NCBI GenBank assembly: GCA_965200955.1
Contig: OZ241742.1
Coordinates: 3,224,001-3,288,000 of the forward strand
Length of the DNA: 64,000 nucleotides
Direction: 5' to 3'
From: Bin80 sp026708685
GTDB taxonomy: Bacteria > Bacteroidota > Rhodothermia > Rhodothermales > Bin80
Shown here: positions 18,601-27,007 of the stretch, piece by piece
How positions within the stretch are numbered: the stretch's first letter is position 1
Layout of the letters: each line of letters begins with the position of its first letter
Program-made: the position numbers and the translations under genes
The notes under the pieces: model-generated
The model's database searches: none
The model's input: the letters and a program-made list of their open reading frames with translations, nothing else
What the model was told of the DNA's origin: nothing

Positions 18601-19335
18601 GTCTGATGGTTCAAATGAGAAGAATCTAATATCAGTACTCAATAACTCCCGCGGTAGGAGTCCAGTAAATTGATTGTTAAACAAAAATAGAGCCCGTAAT
18701 TCAGGAAGATTCGTTATTTGACTTGGAATACTTCCCGTAAAATTATTGCCTGATATTTTATATTCTTCCAAATTCTGGAGAGAACTGATAGATGTTGGAA
18801 TGGTGCCTGAGAAGTTATTGTTGCGAATATCAACATCCACCAAATTACTTAGACTCAGTAAATCATTCAATATAGTACTACTAGTCAAGCAGGAGGTACG
18901 ATTTTCGTTACAGTTAAGCTCAATGTCTAATAGTTTCAGATTTCGAAGACCTGTAAATGCAGCAGGAGGAAATGAGCCAGTAAGAGTATTGGCAGATAGA
19001 TCTAACTCTTCTAAGTCAAGTAGACCAGAAATACTACTCGTGGGAAACGATGTCGCTACGAGATTATTCCTACTAAGGTCTAGTGCAACCAGCTCATTAC
19101 CATTCATTGTAACACCATACCAATCATCAAAATCGGCAATATTAGAAGGAACGTTGTCAACATCCCAGTTATCAGATCTAGTCCAAGAAGCACCGCCTGT
19201 GGCATCATATAATGCCTTGAGAAGAGCGTGAATGGTCGCAGGAGTTCTGGGTGCTGTTTGTGAAAAAGCAATCGGTTGAAACGAGAACACAGAACACACA
19301 AACACCAAACACAGTGCAAAACAAATTCGCCTCAT
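15634..19335 (-). CDS. Secreted multidomain protein: LRR, nine Ig-like (He_PIG) repeats, T9SS-type sorting domain
   Basis: About 1233 residues from ATG 19335 (MRRICFALCLVFVCSVFSF gives a signal peptide; a longer frame starts at 19356). After the signal comes a leucine-rich-repeat region (about 50-270, with LDLSRNNLVA, LEELDLSANTL and FTGSIPSQITNLPELRALFL). Nine tandem beta-sandwich repeats of about 90 residues follow (about 280-1130), each with the pattern LPxGLxF...RTISGTP...FTYxVxDxD, a putative-Ig family common in bacterial surface proteins. A Pro-8 linker separates repeats 4 and 5. The C-terminus (ANYPNPF, LDVTGRRVYAQ, LPSGPYLYRM) is a type-A T9SS sorting domain. It is likely surface-exposed and used in adhesion or matrix binding. 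Confidence 0.88.
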   Translation of the reverse strand: MRRICFALCLVFVCSVFSFQPIAFSQTAPRTPATIHALLKALYDATGGASWTRSDNWDVDNVPSNIADFDDWYGVTMNGNELVALDLSRNNLVATSFPTSSISGLLDLEELDLSANTLTGSFPPAAFTGLRNLKLLDIELNCNENRTSCLTSSTILNDLLSLSNLVDVDIRNNNFSGTIPTSISSLQNLEEYKISGNNFTGSIPSQITNLPELRALFLFNNQFTGLLPRELLSTDIRFFSFEPSDKTASNALCAPDDQRFRDWMTDRNILPRAPSAFYCDKLMLAYTNATDADRFYFRNESAPAFVFPSPTSGNAPYTFQIVDPVTHAPKAPPRGLRFTPNARDNNIVGTPTQVTVPTSYTYLVTDSDGVPGTLEFIIEVNNPLSFGTQTIANQSFQRDVFVDFTLPEASGGSVSEDYTYTLSPTTLPMGLMFGERVIVGTPTQIFALQEFTYTVTDRRNTTAELTFNIEVTNANPSLAFTGTISDQTFTQGQQINDLVLPNARGGQGPYRFRLSSLPSGLSFNSTSRTISGTPRSATSGMSMTYLVTDSDNPQAEARLTFTITVETAGNQALSLPSVSNQTFTQGSQVNLVLPAATGGTSPYTYTLTPTSLPTGLQFAASSRTISGTPTGVSASQNFTYGVTDNDGTQRSQQFSIEVSAPPPPPPPPTPQNLSLSGTVSDQSFSLGQTVDLELPIATGGSTPYTYTLVPSLPNGLTFDDDSRTISGVPQAIAPSTTFTYTVQDSDGDTDSETFTIQVNAPGALSISSSVDDQSFTVNQPITDLVLPIATGGLPPYAYTLAPALPNGLSFNSDSRTISGTPNAVTTPITFTYSVEDANGSSDSETFNIEVNEVAAPLILDGSVGAQSFTQGVSITDLVLPPASGGTSPYSYTLTPDLPNGLSFNSSTRTISGTPMDAFDQTLFTYSVEDADQTTESIQFNLEVTALIQLTLISTVDDQLLPKDLPVTNFILPAATGGVPPYTYSLTPTLPKGLSFDQETRAITGVPSMPTDDQEFKYVAKDSNGMSVDIEFSIEVYALTFTGQVSNQSYPRGQAIPALVLPEVSNGVAPIQYTLNLFSLPFDLRYASTTRSITGIPLQVSPPVSMKYQAVDAKGARDSLEFTIEVVSPVSTEDQIDPLPQDFTLHANYPNPFLHSTNIVFDLPWTALIQIEVLDVTGRRVYAQPEVSVTSGWAREIELDPMTLPSGPYLYRMVATSLEGNATAVHVGHFMSLR

Positions 19336-19779
19336 AACAGCAAAAGAATCAAACATTAATAATTCTGATTAAAGTTAACCTTAGGTGACGGTTTACGAAG
19401 TAACACCGTAGCACGATCATTCACATCTAACTACTGATCCCACACAGCTTAAAAACTTGGTGTTGTAATGGAGAAGTCACCACACGGACAGTTGTAACTC
19501 TTCACCAACCTTGATGTTCCAGATAACCGCGTCGGAAATGAGAAACAATGTCTATGGCAATAAATATAAGGATAAATTGAGAATTAACTGCAATCTCATT
19601 GATTGGAATCACCTTGCTTTGCATCGTCGTTACATCGTTTTTGTTTTGTACTTTTCTGTTAATACCCATTGACTGTCGTTGCAACCGCGAAAGCATGAAT
19701 CATTTTATGGATCATCTAAGGTGAGACAATTTCTTCTTAGACGCGTTCAACGTCTTTAATTCATAACTATCATTCTCTA
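19336..19779. other. Divergent intergenic region upstream of the repeat protein and ssb
   Basis: About 440 bp between divergent genes, so it carries the promoters of both. No hairpin, binding-site palindrome or small gene stood out. Confidence 0.5.
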
Positions 19780-20415
19780 ATGCAAAATATCAGCGTGAAC
19801 AAAGTCCTTCTCATTGGTACCGTAGAAGGCGAACCGACTCTGAAGTATACTCAATATAACAAGGCGGTTTTGAATCTTCGTGTGTTAACCACCGAAACCT
19901 ATGCGAATAGGGAAGGTCAGCCTGTTGAAAGCCGTGCTTCCCATACCGTTGTTGTGTGGGGACAGCGTGCAGAAAGGCTCAAGGATCAACTCCGACCACA
20001 ATCTCGCATTCTCATTGAAGGACGGATCAAAAATAGATCTTATGAGGATAGCACGGGTCAGCGAAAATGGGTCGTTGAAGTGGATGCCCAGACCGCGATT
20101 GTACTGGTGGATGAGACGTATCCACAGAATGCTTATTCACCGCCTCTCCAACCTCAGCCTTACCCAGCATCACCCCATCAAACTGCTCCTTATGCCCAGC
20201 AGCCCTATCAGGGAGCACCAAGTGCTTATCAACCGCACCAACCCATGCCTGCACAACAACAACCAATCCAGCAACAGCCGGGTCAACCACTTCAAGACCA
20301 GCAGGCTCCTGTACAACCACAGCCAACTCAGCCTCCTCCTGCTCCTGCCGCCACCCCATCTGCACCTGAGAATTCCACGCCCGCGGATGGTAATGAGGAT
20401 GATCTTCCATTCTGA
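19780..20415 (+). CDS. ssb: Single-stranded DNA-binding protein
   Basis: 211 residues. The OB-fold occupies about 1-115 (VNKVLLIGTVEGEPTLKYTQ, SHTVVVWGQRAERLKDQL, RILIEGRIKNRSYEDSTGQR). A long Pro/Gln-rich disordered linker (about 120-200) follows, then the acidic tip EDDLPF that recruits replication and repair partners. It coats single-stranded DNA in the cytoplasm. It is longer than E. coli SSB (178) because of the linker. No rpsF/rpsR neighbours are present, so this may be a stand-alone copy, but it looks fully functional. Confidence 0.95.
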   Translation: MQNISVNKVLLIGTVEGEPTLKYTQYNKAVLNLRVLTTETYANREGQPVESRASHTVVVWGQRAERLKDQLRPQSRILIEGRIKNRSYEDSTGQRKWVVEVDAQTAIVLVDETYPQNAYSPPLQPQPYPASPHQTAPYAQQPYQGAPSAYQPHQPMPAQQQPIQQQPGQPLQDQQAPVQPQPTQPPPAPAATPSAPENSTPADGNEDDLPF

Positions 20416-20776
20416 TCACCTAGCACCTACCCTATGAAAATGTCTTACAATGATGCTTGCTTGAATGAGCTGTATGAAAGAGAGTACCATCATCTAACTG
20501 TCTAAGAATTTCTTTAGCTATTTATGGGGTCATGCATAGTTGAATACTCCATGTGTTGCGTCAGTTGATTTGATGTAATGTCCTTTAAGTGTGCCTTGGT
20601 CTATGTCTTCGGATCAAATTCTTCTGCTACGGGTCTTTTTTGATAATATGTTGTGATTCTATCCACAGTTCTTTTGATCTCTCTTCCATTAAGGTTGACT
20701 GGTCATCTGACTTCATCTTTCCATCCATTAGTGTTAACTTTGGTGATCTTGAATTCTCTTCAGTGATTACGCTTAC
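20416..20776. other. Intergenic region, ssb to NSS symporter
   Basis: About 360 bp, T-rich on the plus strand. No gene, terminator or regulatory motif could be supported. Confidence 0.5.
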
Positions 20777-22192
20777 ATGATCAACATGGCATCTTCTCAA
20801 CTTAACGAAAACATAGACCGCGGACAGTGGACTGGACGTATCGGCTTTATCTTGGCTGCTGCTGGCAGTGCGATCGGTTTAGGGAATATCTGGCGATTTC
20901 CGTATTCGGTTGCAGAAGGCGGTGGCGGCTTGTTTGTGATCATCTATCTGTTTTTTGTTCTGGTGATCGGGCTACCAGTGTTACTAGCTGAACTGAGTCT
21001 TGGTCGGGCATCCCAGCGTAATCCTGTCGGAGCCTTCAAGACAATGATCCCCGGCAAATTCTGGCCCTATGTGGGTGGATTAGGGGTTCTGACAGGAGGT
21101 GGTATCCTTGCATTCTACTCCGTGATCGCTGGATGGACTTTAGGATATCTCGGCAAATCTGTGTCTGGGACGCTTAGTCAAGCGGTTGACGGTGAATCAA
21201 GCGGACAAATATTTTCATCCTTTGTTGCAGACCCTACATGGCCCGTTATTCTCAGTGGTGTCTTTCTTCTGATTACCTTCTTTGTCGTTCGCGGAGGTGT
21301 TGCCAAAGGGATTGAGCGTGCAACGACCCTGTTAATGCCTGCCCTTTTTGTTCTTTTACTTGCACTTGCAGTACGAGCCTTAACCCTCCCCAATGGAATG
21401 GAAGGTCTCATCTATCTATTTACCCCTGATTGGTCAAAACTTAGCTTGAATGTGGTAATGGGTGCACTTGGACAGGCACTGTTTAGTTTAAGTTTAGGCA
21501 TGGGAGCCATGATTACCTATGGATCCTATGCATCCAAAAAAGAAAATCTGTGGAAATCCGGTATATTTATAGCTAGTGCCGATACCGGGATTGCACTCTT
21601 GGCAGGTCTTATCATCTTTCCTACTCTCTTCTTTGCCAGTGCTGACCCACAGGCTGGGCCTGGCTTGGTATTTGTAGTGCTCCCTACCATTTTCAATCAA
21701 ATGCCTTTTGGGAGTGTTGTTGCCATGGCATTTTTCTCACTTCTTGGGATTGCCGCACTCACTTCCACCGTCAGCCTCTTGGAAGTGGTTGTTTCGTATT
21801 TCGTTGATGAAAAAGGATGGAGCCGTCACACGGCCTCTATTACCATTGCTGGAGCATGTTTTCTTCTTGCCATTCCATCCGCACTCGCATTTGGTGCATC
21901 CCCTCAACTCAGCGGTGGAGACGATTCCATACTGCCGTTTGGGCTTGATTTTTTATCGCTCAACAATAATATCTGGGGAAATTATTCTCTCAGTATTGGT
22001 GCTTTCCTGATTTGTGTAGGAGTCGCATGGTTCTGGGGAATTCCCAAATTCTTGTCCGCTCTTGAAGATGGACACAGTCAGATCTTCCCCATGCCTGGCC
22101 GTCAGATTGTTGGCTTACTGGTCAAAATTATCTGCCCTCTCGCCGTACTCACGGTGCTGATTTTCATTATTGCCACAGGCAATTATTTTTGA
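20777..22192 (+). CDS. Sodium-dependent transporter, NSS/SNF family (LeuT-like)
   Basis: 471 residues with the family N-terminus: WTGRIGFILAAAGSAIGLGN is transmembrane helix 1, with the unwound substrate/Na+ site, followed by IWRFPYSVAEGGGGLFVIIY. About 11-12 hydrophobic segments follow, including SLGMGAMITYGSY in TM6. The family imports amino acids or related compounds with Na+ across the inner membrane. The substrate cannot be read from the sequence. A second ATG at 20786 is possible. No small MetS-type subunit is adjacent. The next gene follows after about 70 nt in the same direction. Confidence 0.93.
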   Translation: MINMASSQLNENIDRGQWTGRIGFILAAAGSAIGLGNIWRFPYSVAEGGGGLFVIIYLFFVLVIGLPVLLAELSLGRASQRNPVGAFKTMIPGKFWPYVGGLGVLTGGGILAFYSVIAGWTLGYLGKSVSGTLSQAVDGESSGQIFSSFVADPTWPVILSGVFLLITFFVVRGGVAKGIERATTLLMPALFVLLLALAVRALTLPNGMEGLIYLFTPDWSKLSLNVVMGALGQALFSLSLGMGAMITYGSYASKKENLWKSGIFIASADTGIALLAGLIIFPTLFFASADPQAGPGLVFVVLPTIFNQMPFGSVVAMAFFSLLGIAALTSTVSLLEVVVSYFVDEKGWSRHTASITIAGACFLLAIPSALAFGASPQLSGGDDSILPFGLDFLSLNNNIWGNYSLSIGAFLICVGVAWFWGIPKFLSALEDGHSQIFPMPGRQIVGLLVKIICPLAVLTVLIFIIATGNYF

Positions 22193-22264
22193 TCTTCCTG
22201 AATTTTTGCCGTTTAAACCATTGCATTAGATAGTTTGGACCCTCCAGAAGAACCCCTCTTAACC

Positions 22265-23620
22265 ATGCTGGGACTGATCATTCAGCTTCAGCAATTACCT
22301 ATATCCGCAACAGAAATCATTCTGTTTGTCGTCTTGCTACTTGCCAGTGCAGTCGTCTCAGGATCCGAGGTTGCTCTGTTTTCTTTGAGTGAAACCGACA
22401 GAGAAGCTCTTAAGGAACAAGATGATCGGCAAAGCCGACTTGTTTTGGCCCTTCTGGATAAATCTCGTCAGTCATTGGTCACGATTCTGTTTCTCAATAC
22501 GCTAATCAATGTCTCCGTAGCCATACTTGCTGCTCTTGTAACCAAAAAAATTGCTGAGGCAAGCGATCTCCCCTATGAAATTGTATTTGCAATTGAGGTC
22601 GTGGCCCTTACACTCACCCTGTTGATCATTTCTGAAATTACTCCAAAACTGATTGCGTCACGATACGCCATTGCATATAGTCGTCGTATCGCTGGCGTGC
22701 TCTCGCTGGTCTCTCGCCCCCTCTTTCCCATTACCTTTCTACTCACGCGATTCACCGATGGCATCCAGAGGATCTATCAGAACTTGGAAAACCGTGATTC
22801 CTCTGAGCTGCTCTCCTCAGAAGACCTTAAAACGATGGCTGAAATTGGAAAGGATCATGGATCCATTGAAGAAGATGAACACCGATGGATTCAATCCCTG
22901 ATGGATTTTGGAGACACCCCCGTTCGCAGCATTATGGTCAATCGCCTTGATATCTGTTCCATTCCCATCACTGCCTCCCTGGCTGAAGCTCTCGAAATCA
23001 TTCGTTCCTGCGGTCATTCAAGACTTCCTCTCTATAAAGACCATCTTGACAATATTCAAGGGATTGCCTATGCAAAGGATCTACTGTCTTATTTAGATCA
23101 GCCCACATCCGATGTGGACTGGAATCGGATCATGCGACCCCCTATTTTTGTGCCTCTGGTTCGAAAAATTGATGATTTGCTAAAAGATTTTCAGACACTG
23201 CGAACGCATGTTGCGATCGTCGTAGATGAATATGGTGGAACGGCAGGTCTTGTCACTCTGGAAGATGTTTTAGAGGAGGTCGTAGGAGAGATTGAAGATG
23301 AGCATGATGAAGCCAGAGATGCACTCATTTCGGAATTGGGTGATCAAACCTACCGAATTGATCCTCGCATCAGCTTAGTGGACCTCAATGACTCGTTGAA
23401 TCTGAGTCTGCCAACGGATGATTACGAATTTGAAACTCTTGGAGGCTTGATCTTTCAACTCGCAGGTGACATTCCAGAACCAGGGTTCACGACCATCCAT
23501 CATCAACTGGAACTGTCTGTTGTGGAAGTTGAAAACAATCGGATACGATTGGTGGATGTCCGTCTTCTTGAGGATTCAGATGAAGCCAGTGGAATGGAGT
23601 CATCTCATCTGAAACCATAA
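22265..23620 (+). CDS. CNNM/HlyC-CorC family membrane protein (DUF21, CBS pair, CorC_HlyC)
   Basis: About 451 residues from ATG 22265 (an upstream TTG at 22235 extends the frame by 10 codons). It has a DUF21 membrane domain (about 5-185, with SGSEVALFSLSETDRE and ISEITPKLIASRYA), a CBS pair (about 210-330; RSIMVNRLDI, GHSRLPLYKDH, VAIVVDEYGGTAGLVTLEDV) and a C-terminal CorC_HlyC domain (about 345-430). These proteins are linked to Mg2+/Co2+ export or, in Bacteroidota, to GldE-type gliding functions. The CBS pair may sense adenine nucleotides. The hemolysin name in databases is historical. Confidence 0.9.
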   Translation: MLGLIIQLQQLPISATEIILFVVLLLASAVVSGSEVALFSLSETDREALKEQDDRQSRLVLALLDKSRQSLVTILFLNTLINVSVAILAALVTKKIAEASDLPYEIVFAIEVVALTLTLLIISEITPKLIASRYAIAYSRRIAGVLSLVSRPLFPITFLLTRFTDGIQRIYQNLENRDSSELLSSEDLKTMAEIGKDHGSIEEDEHRWIQSLMDFGDTPVRSIMVNRLDICSIPITASLAEALEIIRSCGHSRLPLYKDHLDNIQGIAYAKDLLSYLDQPTSDVDWNRIMRPPIFVPLVRKIDDLLKDFQTLRTHVAIVVDEYGGTAGLVTLEDVLEEVVGEIEDEHDEARDALISELGDQTYRIDPRISLVDLNDSLNLSLPTDDYEFETLGGLIFQLAGDIPEPGFTTIHHQLELSVVEVENNRIRLVDVRLLEDSDEASGMESSHLKP

Positions 23621-23639
23621 CGAGTGTTTAGGATTAAAT

Positions 23640-23677
23640 AAGCAATGATTTATCACGATTGATTTTCGTGACTGCTT
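23640..23677 (+). promoter_or_regulatory. Hairpin abutting the purF start codon
   Basis: AAGCA at 23640-23644 pairs with TGCTT at 23673-23677, and inside it TCACGA (23653-23658) pairs with TCGTGA (23666-23671). The structure ends one base before the purF ATG at 23679. It could limit ribosome access. No known purine riboswitch core was recognised. Confidence 0.35.
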
Positions 23678-23678
23678 G

Positions 23679-25175
23679 ATGAAGAGCATTAAAGACCACT
23701 GCGGAATTTTTGGCATCTTCAATATGCCTGATGCCGCTCGCCTTACCTATTTTGGGCTCCATGCCCTCCAACATCGGGGGCAAGAATCTTGCGGAATCGT
23801 TTCCTCCTCCTATGACTCAGAGCGTCAGCGTAAAATCATGACTGCCGTTCGTGATTTTGGGCTGGTTCTTGATGTATTTGATGATCCTAGCCTGTTTCAG
23901 CGTACACTCAAGGGATCAGCAGCCATTGGGCATACCCGTTACTCCACCAGTGGATCTTCAGTAAATCGTGCCAACATTCAACCTTTTCATGTTCGTTATC
24001 GGGATGGAAACTTGACCATTGCCCACAATGGCAACCTCTCCAATGCTTCTACCCTCCGACGCATGTTTAGTGAACAGGGTATCCTGTTCCAGTCCACCTC
24101 TGATACCGAACTCATTCTTCATTTGATCTCACAAAGCCGTGAGGCAAACCAGCTTGATCAAATTCTGGATGCTCTTTCCCAAGTAAAAGGTGGGTATGCA
24201 CTTGCCTTGCTCACCGATGACAGCCTGATTGCCGTACGGGATCCCAACGGGTTCCGCCCTCTCTCGATAGGAAAAATTCAGCAGCCCAATGATAATGGAA
24301 CCCAGTCCTACTGTATCGCCAGTGAAACCTGTGCCTTTGATCTGATTGGAGCCGAATACATTCGTGATGTTGAACCCGGTGAAGTCATCATCATCAATCA
24401 AGAATCGACAGAGTCTGGCACTCTCCACAGTAGACGACTTCATCGTAAAAACCCTGTCAGCCAGTGCGTGTTTGAATACATCTACTTTTCGCGGCCAGAT
24501 TCCTTGATTTACGGAGAAATGGTCGATAAAATCCGCCGAAAGTTTGGAAAACAGCTAGCCCATGATGCACCCGTCCCCCGAGTGGCCACCGAAGAAAAAG
24601 CTCCCCTAGTGATTTCTGTCCCTGACTCTTCCAACACAGCAACACTAGGATTTGTTAGTGAGTGTCAGAAACTTGGGTATCGTTGTAAATATGATATTGG
24701 ACTGATCCGCAATCATTATGTTGGACGAACCTTCATCGCCCCTGGCCAGGACAGTCGGGAAATGCGCGTGCGTTGTAAATTCAATACGGTTGACGGACTC
24801 CTGAAAGATCGCATCGTTGTGGTTGTGGATGATTCCATCGTTCGCGGAACGACGGCAAAACTGCTGGTCAAAATGATTCGTGATGCTGGTGCGAAGGAAG
24901 TTCATTTTCGAGTAGCCTCCCCCACCGTCATTAGTCCCTGCTTCTATGGGATGGATTTTCCCAGTAAGGATGAACTCCTTTCAAGTCAGTTTAATGATGT
25001 GAACGAGATTGGAAAATGGCTTGGGGTTGACTCGCTTGCCTACCTGAGCATTCAAAGTTTGAAAAAAGCGGTTTCATCTGCTCATGACAGCCCTTATGGC
25101 TATTGTGATGCCTGCTTTACTGGGAACTATCCTGTCCCCGTGGACACCTGTGTTTCAAAGGATGCCTATGACTAG
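23679..25175 (+). CDS. purF: Amidophosphoribosyltransferase (Fe-S type)
   Basis: 498 residues from ATG 23679. It catalyses the first step of purine synthesis: glutamine plus PRPP gives phosphoribosylamine. MKSIKDH precedes the catalytic Cys of CGIFGIF, so a short propeptide must be removed, as in the B. subtilis enzyme. The glutaminase domain (HRGQESCGI, GHTRYSTSG, IAHNGNLSN) is followed by the phosphoribosyltransferase domain with VVVVDDSIVRGTT. Four Fe-S ligand cysteines are present (SQCVFEY, SPCFYGMD, GYCDAC), marking the oxygen-sensitive clustered type. The gene ends overlapping 4 nt with the convergent gene at 25172. Confidence 0.96.
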   Translation: MKSIKDHCGIFGIFNMPDAARLTYFGLHALQHRGQESCGIVSSSYDSERQRKIMTAVRDFGLVLDVFDDPSLFQRTLKGSAAIGHTRYSTSGSSVNRANIQPFHVRYRDGNLTIAHNGNLSNASTLRRMFSEQGILFQSTSDTELILHLISQSREANQLDQILDALSQVKGGYALALLTDDSLIAVRDPNGFRPLSIGKIQQPNDNGTQSYCIASETCAFDLIGAEYIRDVEPGEVIIINQESTESGTLHSRRLHRKNPVSQCVFEYIYFSRPDSLIYGEMVDKIRRKFGKQLAHDAPVPRVATEEKAPLVISVPDSSNTATLGFVSECQKLGYRCKYDIGLIRNHYVGRTFIAPGQDSREMRVRCKFNTVDGLLKDRIVVVVDDSIVRGTTAKLLVKMIRDAGAKEVHFRVASPTVISPCFYGMDFPSKDELLSSQFNDVNEIGKWLGVDSLAYLSIQSLKKAVSSAHDSPYGYCDACFTGNYPVPVDTCVSKDAYD

Positions 25176-25642
25176 GAATCTAGAGTGGGTGGCTTGCATG
25201 TTGGCTGGCGTTGTGTATCAGCGATATGGAAGATTTTCCAACCCTCATCTGTCAAATAGAGCTGCATGGAATTGACTCCACAATGACTTAGATTATCACC
25301 CAGAAAAAACGCAAACTCCATCCACGTCGATGCCAGCCTGCCATCAATGGATATACGTACATCCCAGATTTGCTCATCCCAAACCACATCACGATCGGCA
25401 CCCACTGCTCTAACAAATTGATCAATATTACCTTTCCTTAATCCTTGATCACCTATTCGCACCATGACAGCATCGTTGTGGAATACACTCCTTACCAATG
25501 TACTGTCACCAGCCCGCATCCCATCAAATAGAAGATCTATCACTTTGCGTACTTTATCTTGGTCCGATTGAGCATGAAGGACGTTGAACGTCGCAACAGT
25601 GGAACTGAGTAAAATCAGTACAATCACTTGTTTCATCATCAA
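25172..25642 (-). CDS. Secreted SnoaL/NTF2-like (DUF4440-type) protein
   Basis: 156 residues. A signal peptide (MKQVIVLILLSSTVATFNVLHA) is followed by an NTF2-like cone fold: a helical start (VRKVIDLLFDGMRAGDSTLV), VFHNDAVMV, then WDVRISIDGRLASTWMEFAFF and the final strands DEGWKIFHIADT. Proteins of this sort in Bacteroidota are periplasmic with unknown ligand; some relatives are enzymes, others only binding folds. Convergent with purF, sharing 4 nt at the 3' ends. The function is open. Confidence 0.75.
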   Translation of the reverse strand: MMMKQVIVLILLSSTVATFNVLHAQSDQDKVRKVIDLLFDGMRAGDSTLVRSVFHNDAVMVRIGDQGLRKGNIDQFVRAVGADRDVVWDEQIWDVRISIDGRLASTWMEFAFFLGDNLSHCGVNSMQLYLTDEGWKIFHIADTQRQPTCKPPTLDS

Positions 25643-25768
25643 GAAAGAATTTCATCAACTAACTCCATCCCGTACATTGTGTTCCTTTTTGATGATGTGA
25701 TGCATCAATCACCTTACTTTTATCACCCGACATGCAATCATGGATGGATTGCATGTATTTTAATCTGA

Positions 25769-26884
25769 ATGACCACTATGCTGACCCAAGATGAACATTT
25801 GCGGTATGCACGTCAGATATGTTTACCCGAAATGGGTCATTCTGGTCAGCGTAAGATCAAGGCTTCTTCCATTGCCATTGTTGGAGTGGGAGGGCTTGGA
25901 TCTCCAGTGGCTCTCTATCTGGCTGCAGCAGGAGTCGGACATCTTGGATTAATCGATTTTGATGTCGTAGGACCCAGTAATCTGCATCGTCAAATCCTGC
26001 ATACAGATGCTTTCATAGGACAATCAAAGATTGAATCCGCCCTCAAGACCCTCAAAGAGCATAATCCTCATATTCATATTACTCCCCATGATGTACGATT
26101 AAATTCGGAGAATGCACTCAGTATTCTTCAGAACTACGATATCGTTGTTGACTGCTCGGATAATTTTGCAACTCGTTATCTCGTCAATGATGCCTGTGTA
26201 TTTCTCAATACGCCAAATGTATATGGAAGTGTCTACCAGTTTGAAGGGCAATTAAGTATTTTTGGACTCTCAGACGGGCCCTGTTATCGGTGCCTCCATC
26301 CCATCCCACCTGATCAGGGACTGATTCCAAGTTGTGCAGAAAGCGGCGTGTTGGGAGTATTGCCTGGAATCATAGGTACCCTCCAAGCTACGGAAGTTCT
26401 CAAACTCATCCTCAACTGTGGCACTACCCTGATTGGTCAAATGCTATTGATAGATACTCTTTCTTCAACATGGGAGACGGTTTCTGTAGCCAAGAGAGTT
26501 GACTGTGAACTATGCGGAGAATCTCCCTCAATCACTACCCTGGACGAATCTATTGATCTATGTGAATCCGTAGAATCAATGAGTGTAGAAGAGTTCAGCA
26601 ACCTCCAAGGTAAGAACGCTTCCTACTATCTTCTTGATGTTCGCCAAACTCACGAAGTAGCGGCGTTAAACATGGAGGCCTGTCAGAATATACCTGTGGA
26701 GGAATTATCTGATCGAATTACCGAAATCAAAGCGTGCACGGACGATCTGATCATTGTTCACTGTCAGACCGGTGTTCGATCTATTCAAGCAACCCAGCTC
26801 CTAAGGAAGGCTGGGTTTGAAAGAGTGAAAAGTTTGCACGGAGGTATTCTTGCATGGTTGAAACATCACAATGATTCAGGCTAA
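25769..26884 (+). CDS. moeB: ThiF/MoeB-type adenylyltransferase fused to a rhodanese domain
   Basis: 371 residues. The E1-like domain (about 1-250) has the nucleotide loop GVGGLGSP (39-46), RQILH, and zinc CxxC pairs C172/C175 and C246/C249. The rhodanese domain (about 272-368) has the sulfur-carrying Cys332 in HCQTGVR. Such fusions (like eukaryotic MOCS3/Uba4) adenylate the C-terminal Gly-Gly of a small sulfur carrier and thiolate it, for molybdopterin, thiamine or tRNA thiolation. No carrier protein gene or other cofactor gene is adjacent, so the pathway cannot be fixed; the symbol moeB reflects the closest domain architecture. Confidence 0.85.
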   Translation: MTTMLTQDEHLRYARQICLPEMGHSGQRKIKASSIAIVGVGGLGSPVALYLAAAGVGHLGLIDFDVVGPSNLHRQILHTDAFIGQSKIESALKTLKEHNPHIHITPHDVRLNSENALSILQNYDIVVDCSDNFATRYLVNDACVFLNTPNVYGSVYQFEGQLSIFGLSDGPCYRCLHPIPPDQGLIPSCAESGVLGVLPGIIGTLQATEVLKLILNCGTTLIGQMLLIDTLSSTWETVSVAKRVDCELCGESPSITTLDESIDLCESVESMSVEEFSNLQGKNASYYLLDVRQTHEVAALNMEACQNIPVEELSDRITEIKACTDDLIIVHCQTGVRSIQATQLLRKAGFERVKSLHGGILAWLKHHNDSG

Positions 26885-27007
26885 TAAAGTAATCTTCATC
26901 TTTCTGATTGAGTACGTCTCAACTGCAATCACTATGTTTACTCATCAGAACTCAGCTTCAATCTGGATCTATCGCAATCGCCTATCCCTATCGACAAGAA
27001 GCCATTG

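Noticed and set aside
20027..20419. Minus-strand ORF opposite ssb
   Set aside because: Val/Ala-rich shadow of the Pro/Gln-rich linker of SSB.
23640..23677. Purine riboswitch before purF
   Set aside because: Only one stem is visible; the three-way junction and conserved loops of a purine aptamer are missing.
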